A program made the translations under genes and the position numbers. The notes under the pieces are model-generated. The model was not told the origin of the DNA and searched no databases. It saw only the letters and a list, made by a program, of their open reading frames with translations. From positions 1-64,000 of the forward strand of contig JAXMJH010000086.1 of the NCBI GenBank assembly GCA_034376725.1: a DNA stretch of 64,000 nt, given 5' to 3'. The stretch's first letter is position 1; each line of letters starts with the position of its first letter. Positions 62,270 through 64,000 of the stretch are shown here, piece after piece. Origin of the DNA: UBA11164 sp034376725 (GTDB lineage: Bacteria > Pseudomonadota > Gammaproteobacteria > Xanthomonadales > Xanthomonadaceae).

Positions 62270-64000
62270 TCACGACGACGAGGACCGCAGCGCTTCGATC
62301 GCCATCAGCACGCGCTCCGGGGTGGCCGGGGCGTCGAGCTGGGGCAGGGCGTTCGGCGAGTCGCTGCATGCGGCAACGGCGTCGCGCAGGGCGAGGAAGG
62401 CCGAAATCGCCAGCATCAGCGGGGGTTCGCCGACCGCCTTGGAGCGGTGGACGGTCTGTTCGGGATTGTCCTGGCCGTACAGTTCGACGTGAAACTCGCG
62501 CGGCATGTCGCGTCCGGTGGGAATCTTGTAGGTGCTGGGCGCGTGGGTGCGCAGCCGGCCCTGAGTATCCCAGACCAGTTCTTCGGTGGTCAGCCAGCCC
62601 AGGCCCTGGACATAGCCGCCTTCGATCTGACCGATGTCGATCGCCGGATTCAGCGAACGTCCGACATCGTACAGGATATCGGCGCGCAGCACGGTGTGTT
62701 CGCCGGTCAGGGTGTCGATCAGCACCTCGCTGGCCGCCGCGCCGTAGGCGAAGTAGAGAAACGGCCGGCCGCGCCCGGCGGCACGATCCCAGGCGATCTT
62801 CGGGGTCTTGAAGAATCCGGTCGCAGACAGCGGGATGCGGTGCGCGTGGGCCAGTTTGACCAGTTCTGCGAAGCCGAGATCATGGTTCGCGCCGATCCGC
62901 ACGCGATTGCCGGCAAACGCCACGGCGGTTTCCGGTTGGCCGAAATGCTCGGCGGCGAAGGCGATCAGCCGATGTTTGATCTTGCGCGCGGCGTCCAGCG
63001 CGGCCATGCCGTTGAGGTCGGTGCCGCTGGAGGCGGCGGTCGCCGAGGTGTTGGGCACCTTGCCGGTGTGGGTGGCGGTGATCCGCACCCGGGCCAGGTC
63101 GATGCCGAATGCCTGGGCAACCACCTGCGACACCTTGGTGTGCAGGCCCTGGCCCATCTCGGTGCCGCCGTGATTGAGCTGAACACTGCCGTCGGTATAG
63201 ACATGCACCAGCGCGCCCGCCTGGTTGAGCTGGGTGAGCGTGAAGGCGATGCCGAATTTCACCGGGGTCAATGCCAGGCCTTTCTTCAGCACCGGGCTTT
63301 GCGCGTTGAAATCGCGGATCGCTGCGCGGCGGGCGCGGTAATCGCAGCGTCGGGCCAGTTCGGGCAGCAGCGCGTGCAGGATGTTGTCCTCGACGGTCAT
63401 GCCGTAATGGGTGCGGTTGCGTTCGCCCGGCGCGCCGATCGGGTCGTAAAGGTTGGCCAGGCGCACGTCGAACGGGTCTTTTCCGAGCGAGCGGGCCACG
63501 CTGTCGATGGCGTATTCGATACTCAGCACGCCCTGCGGGCCGCCGAAGCCGCGAAACGCCGTATTGGAAACCGTGTGGGTCTTGCAGCGGTAGCTCTGGA
63601 TGTCGGCGTGGCCGAGGTAGTAGGCGTTGTCGGCGTGGAACAGCGCGCGGTCGACGACCGCATTGGACAGGTCGGCCGACATGCCGCAGCGGGCGCGCAG
63701 GTCCATCGCCACGCCCTGGATGCGACCGTCGTCGTCGAAGCCGATCCGATAGCGGCTGCGGAAGTCGTGCCGCTTGCCGGTCAGGGTCATGTCGTCGTCG
63801 CGGTCCAGCCGGAGCTTCACCGGGCGCCGGGTCGCGTTGGCCAGCAGGGCGGCGACGCAGGCGATCAGCGACGCCTGGCTCTCCTTGCCGCCGAATCCGC
63901 CGCCCATCCGGCGCACTTCGCAGACCACGGCGTTGTCAGGGCGGTCGAGCACGCGGGCGATCAGGTGCTGAACCTCGGTCGGATGCTGGGTGGACGAATA
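62270..64000 (-). CDS. xdhB: xanthine dehydrogenase molybdopterin-binding subunit, 5' end outside window
   Basis: About 577 C-terminal residues are visible; the frame is open to the right edge, where it reads YSSTQHPTEVQHLIARVL, the usual start of the Mo-cofactor region. Motifs: MGGGFGGKESQASLIA (Moco binding), KLRLDRDDDMTLTGKRHDF, AFRGFGGPQGVLSIEYAID, LNHGGTEMGQGLHTKVSQVVAQ, and the Glu of the active site in KAVGEPPLMLAISAFLALRDAV. Oxidises hypoxanthine/xanthine to urate together with the FAD/Fe-S subunit, expected beyond the edge. Followed by xdhC. Confidence 0.95.
   Translation of the reverse strand, partial: YSSTQHPTEVQHLIARVLDRPDNAVVCEVRRMGGGFGGKESQASLIACVAALLANATRRPVKLRLDRDDDMTLTGKRHDFRSRYRIGFDDDGRIQGVAMDLRARCGMSADLSNAVVDRALFHADNAYYLGHADIQSYRCKTHTVSNTAFRGFGGPQGVLSIEYAIDSVARSLGKDPFDVRLANLYDPIGAPGERNRTHYGMTVEDNILHALLPELARRCDYRARRAAIRDFNAQSPVLKKGLALTPVKFGIAFTLTQLNQAGALVHVYTDGSVQLNHGGTEMGQGLHTKVSQVVAQAFGIDLARVRITATHTGKVPNTSATAASSGTDLNGMAALDAARKIKHRLIAFAAEHFGQPETAVAFAGNRVRIGANHDLGFAELVKLAHAHRIPLSATGFFKTPKIAWDRAAGRGRPFLYFAYGAAASEVLIDTLTGEHTVLRADILYDVGRSLNPAIDIGQIEGGYVQGLGWLTTEELVWDTQGRLRTHAPSTYKIPTGRDMPREFHVELYGQDNPEQTVHRSKAVGEPPLMLAISAFLALRDAVAACSDSPNALPQLDAPATPERVLMAIEALRSSSS

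Overview
The window looks like a high-G+C gammaproteobacterial chromosome. The evidence is the hrcA-grpE-dnaK-dnaJ block, rpmI-rplT-pheST-ihfA-merR-tRNA-Pro, the RseP/BamA/lipid A gene string, and a Pseudomonas/Xanthomonas-like polyamine catabolic locus. Heptamer GGGAATC-type intergenic repeats suggest an affinity to Xanthomonadales-like lineages. That placement is inference and no taxon can be fixed from the window.

1-21640: polyamine uptake and catabolism. An omega-amino acid:pyruvate aminotransferase (cut by the left edge) is divergent from puuR-puuC. On the minus strand puuA-puuB is followed by a serine hydrolase, an amidohydrolase and phnA. Divergent from puuA run puuD, a second glutamylpolyamine synthetase, a 7-bp tandem repeat array, the aminotransferase spuC, the ABC importer potFGHI and a succinate-semialdehyde dehydrogenase. 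Import by PotFGHI, either gamma-glutamylation (PuuA, PuuB, PuuC, PuuD) or direct transamination (SpuC), and a final dehydrogenase would take putrescine to GABA and succinate. Three promoter regions here carry a shared GTTRA-type motif over the -35 or -10, a candidate PuuR operator. A low-G+C islet at about 2900-4870 interrupts the locus and carries two unrecognised exported/membrane proteins.

21641-30300: a TorF-family porin preceded by a sigma-54-like site and a leader with several consecutive perfect or near-perfect hairpins; then recN divergent from hrcA-grpE-dnaK-dnaJ. The dnaK-dnaJ spacer carries inverted copies of the same heptamer repeat.

30094-41085: translation block rpmI-rplT-(attenuator/terminator-like hairpin)-pheS-pheT-ihfA-merR-tRNA-Pro(GGG), without infC or thrS upstream. 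It is followed by a DUF3179 protein, an HD-GYP signalling protein with a periplasmic sensor, an LCAT-like lipoprotein acyltransferase/lipase and a proline iminopeptidase.

41076-64000, all minus strand: xdhB (cut by the right edge), xdhC, tag, a cysteine desulfurase, pyrH, a cation diffusion facilitator, frr, uppS, cdsA, rseP, bamA, lpxD, fabZ, lpxA, lpxB, rnhB, dnaE, accA and tilS. This is the classical envelope-biogenesis string, but dxr and skp are absent from their usual places, a metal exporter sits between pyrH and frr, and rpsB-tsf do not precede pyrH. No insertion sequence, prophage, CRISPR array or rRNA gene was seen.
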